Shown: piece by piece, positions 62,061 to 64,000 of the stretch | Numbering within the stretch: position 1 is the stretch's first letter | Layout of the letters: each line of letters starts with the position of its first letter | Origin: Clostridium sp. OS1-26 | Lineage (GTDB): Bacteria > Bacillota > Clostridia > Clostridiales > Clostridiaceae | Direction of reading: 5' to 3' | Assembly (NCBI RefSeq): GCF_030915445.1 | Contig: NZ_CP133264.1 | Location: 372,001-436,000, forward strand | Length of the DNA: 64,000 bases | The notes under the pieces: model-generated | Databases searched by the model: none | Told to the model about the DNA's origin: nothing | The model's input: only the letters and a program-made list of their open reading frames with translations | Translations under genes and position numbers: made by a program

Positions 62061-62654
62061 TTAAAATAATTTAAAACATATTAACTGAAGGTAAAACTTT
62101 ATCATGGCTGGAACTTCTCTTAAATAACCTGCTATTTCATGAGATTTGTATTCCGTAACAAAAACCCCTGAATAAGAAGCCTTAATATCATAGTATTTTG
62201 CTATTAAGGAAGCTCTTTTTAAATGATATTTATTTGATACCACAACAGCTGTTTTTAGATCTCTCTTTTTCATTATTTCCTTTGAATTTTGTAGATTCTC
62301 CATAGTTGTCATAGACTTATCTTCTTCTATGATATTAACCTTATTTACTCCTTTGGATATTAAGTATCTTTTCATAGCCTCAGCTTCAGATATATCTTCC
62401 CCGCTTCCACGGCCTCCTGAGACAATAACGTAATTCCCATATCCTTCACTGTATAACTTAACAGCACGATCTAGCCTCCATGCTAAAAAAGGGCTTGGTA
62501 TCGTTCCATATACCTTACAACCTAGAACTATTATACAATCTGATTTTTGAGGCTTAGAAATTTGTCCAAAATAAATTACTGTAGATAGTGAAATTAAACC
62601 AAACACACCCCCACATATTAATATAATTTGTAAAAATCTAAATATCTTATTCAT
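62061..62654 (-). CDS. YdcF/SanA-family DUF218 membrane protein
   Basis: A 197-aa protein with one N-terminal helix (about 8-30) and a DUF218 domain. IIVLGCKVYGTIPS, VSGGRGSGEDISEAEAM and VVSNKYHLKRA are family motifs. The family (E. coli SanA, YdcF, ElyC) acts at the envelope, in peptidoglycan or antibiotic-barrier functions, but no reaction is firmly known. ATG 62654 is preferred because GGGTGA is upstream; the longer frame has no ribosome binding site. Confidence 0.82.
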   Translation of the reverse strand: MNKIFRFLQIILICGGVFGLISLSTVIYFGQISKPQKSDCIIVLGCKVYGTIPSPFLAWRLDRAVKLYSEGYGNYVIVSGGRGSGEDISEAEAMKRYLISKGVNKVNIIEEDKSMTTMENLQNSKEIMKKRDLKTAVVVSNKYHLKRASLIAKYYDIKASYSGVFVTEYKSHEIAGYLREVPAMIKFYLQLICFKLF

Positions 62655-62741
62655 ATTGTGATCACCCTTACCCCTAATTAAGCAGTCTATATAAATCATT
62701 CTATGACTTATATACAAAAGTTGTCAATGTTGAAATAAAAA

Positions 62742-62772
62742 AACTGCCTGCGGTATATCTCCACAGACAGTT
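62742..62772 (-). terminator. Terminator of the purine permease
   Basis: AACTGTCTGTGG pairs with CCGCAGGCAGTT in minus-strand RNA (two G-U pairs), followed by TTTTTTTATTTC, ten bases after the stop codon. Confidence 0.92.
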
Positions 62773-62781
62773 CTTATACAA

Positions 62782-64000
62782 CTATTCCGGTAATAGTACA
62801 AATCTAATTATAAATAAAAGTGCTAATATATAAACTATTGGATTAACTTCTTTTTGTTTTCCTGTTACTAATTTTACTATTGGATAGAAAATTATTCCTG
62901 CTGCGATACCATTTGCTATACTGTAGCTAAATGGCATAATAGCTATTGTAAAGAATGCTGGAAGTGCTTCTGTAAAATCTTCGAAGTTTATCTTCGTAAC
63001 AGCCCCCATCATTAGTACTCCAACAATTACAAGCGCCGGTGCCGTAGCTTCTGCTGGAACTACTCCTACTAACCCTCCAAAGAATAATGCTAGTATGAAT
63101 AGAATTCCTGTTGTGAGGGATGTAAGTCCTGTTCTTCCTCCTTCAGATATACCTGATGTAGATTCTACGTAAGTAACTACTGTACTTGTTCCCATTATAG
63201 AACCAAATGTAGTAGCTAAAGCATCTGATAAAAGAGCCTTATTCATGTTTTTAACTCTTCCATCTTTGTCTAGCATTTTTGCTTTTTGTGCTGTTCCAAC
63301 TAATGTTCCTATAGTGTCAAATAAATCTACTAAGCTAAAGGTTAACACAACCATAACTAAGCTAGTGAAAGCTCCTACCATACCTGCTTTACCAAGTCCT
63401 AAAAGACCTTTAAAATCAAAGGCAAAGAAAGTAGGTGCTAATGATGGCGGTGCACTTATTATTTTTATACCAGCAAGATGAGTTATTCCAAAAGGTATTC
63501 CCACAATAGTAGTTAATATTATTCCTATAAGTATAGATCCTTTAACTCCTCTTGACATTAATATTCCTGTTATAACAATCCCTATAAGTGTTAGAATTGC
63601 ATGGGGATCTGTGAACTTTCCAAATCCAACTAAAGTTGCTGGATTAGCAACTATTATACTTCCACTTTTAAGTCCTATAAGAGCTATAAAGAGTCCTATA
63701 CCACCTGAGATAGCAAGTTTTAGATTATGCGGAAGCGCATCTACTATTTTTTCTCTGATTGACGTTACTGTTATTATTATAAAAAGTATTCCTGATACAA
63801 ATACTGCCGCCAATGCTTGCTGCCATGTATAGCCTAAAGTTAAACATACGCTATAAGTGAAGAATGCGTTAAGTCCCATTCCTGGTGCTTGTGCAAATGG
63901 CAGATTAGCATAAAGTGCCATTACTAAAGTACCTATTGCAGCCGCTATACATGTTGCACCAAAAACCGAAGCAACAACAGGGTCATTTATCGCTGAAATC
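62782..64000 (-). CDS. NCS2-family purine (guanine/hypoxanthine-type) permease, 5' end beyond the window
   Basis: At least 405 aa; the frame remains open to position 64000, so the N-terminus lies outside and the ATG at 63921 is internal. The residues in the terminal region, ISAINDPVVASVFGATCIAA followed by ANLPFAQAPGMGLNAFFTY, match helices 1-3 of AzgA/PbuG-type transporters; LVDLFDTIGTLVGTA and STVVTYVESTSGISEGGRTG are family signatures. It imports guanine, hypoxanthine or adenine by proton symport. A purine riboswitch may lie upstream outside the window. The terminator after the gene is strong. Confidence 0.92.
   Translation of the reverse strand, partial: ISAINDPVVASVFGATCIAAAIGTLVMALYANLPFAQAPGMGLNAFFTYSVCLTLGYTWQQALAAVFVSGILFIIITVTSIREKIVDALPHNLKLAISGGIGLFIALIGLKSGSIIVANPATLVGFGKFTDPHAILTLIGIVITGILMSRGVKGSILIGIILTTIVGIPFGITHLAGIKIISAPPSLAPTFFAFDFKGLLGLGKAGMVGAFTSLVMVVLTFSLVDLFDTIGTLVGTAQKAKMLDKDGRVKNMNKALLSDALATTFGSIMGTSTVVTYVESTSGISEGGRTGLTSLTTGILFILALFFGGLVGVVPAEATAPALVIVGVLMMGAVTKINFEDFTEALPAFFTIAIMPFSYSIANGIAAGIIFYPIVKLVTGKQKEVNPIVYILALLFIIRFVLLPE

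Overview
The window is AT-rich DNA from a low-GC Gram-positive anaerobe, most likely Clostridium sensu stricto. The evidence is reverse rubrerythrin, a DUF1540 protein, clostridial-type FMN and guanine riboswitches, a B. subtilis-type PurF with propeptide and Fe-S cysteines, strong GGAGG ribosome binding sites, and U-tract terminators after almost every transcription unit. The species cannot be named from sequence alone. No tRNA, rRNA, CRISPR array or intact mobile element was seen.

Layout. 1-5.5 kb: SagB-like oxidoreductase, HMA metal-binding protein, M16 peptidase, KimA-type K+ transporter and DJ-1 protein. 5.5-8.9 kb: a glycerol operon glpF-glpP-glpK with promoter, a GlpP-type leader terminator and cre sites. 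8.9-15.3 kb: a type II topoisomerase pair (parE-parC) behind a highly structured leader, then selU. 15.9-25.2 kb: an amino acid permease with a textbook sigma-54 promoter next to a sigma-54 activator whose receiver has lost its phospho-acceptor, then DUF1540, reverse rubrerythrin, a chemoreceptor, and a two-component system with a Met/His-rich sensor loop and a SHOCT protein. 25.5-33.4 kb: a sulfur-flavoured block (metQ, DUF169, metN, metI, CoA-disulfide reductase-rhodanese, second permease, OsmC-like). 33.5-38.8 kb: an integrase scar, rlmD broken by a -1 frameshift at an A7 run, an acidic disordered RDD-like protein, LtaS and small proteins. 38.8-42.8 kb: ribDE(BA)H under an FMN riboswitch. 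42.9-52.4 kb: MetH-activation-like protein, split LysO, MBL hydrolase, two near-identical APC permeases flanking a decayed third copy, and a phosphodiester glycosidase-like pair. 52.8-60.1 kb: purECFMNHD under a purine riboswitch. 60.4-64 kb: GDSL esterase, a 312-bp palindromic element, zinc-ribbon protein, YdcF protein and a purine permease cut by the window edge.

Most genes are on the minus strand. The pur and rib operons, the glp operon and the purine permease are conventional, with readable RNA control. Less ordinary are the sigma-54/pseudo-receiver/permease unit, the parE leader, the palindromic repeat family, the gene scars (integrase fragment, duplicated permease start, internally deleted permease), the terminator between metQ and DUF169-metNI, and the rlmD frameshift. 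No wholly new multi-gene system could be demonstrated; the items above are the best candidates for follow-up.
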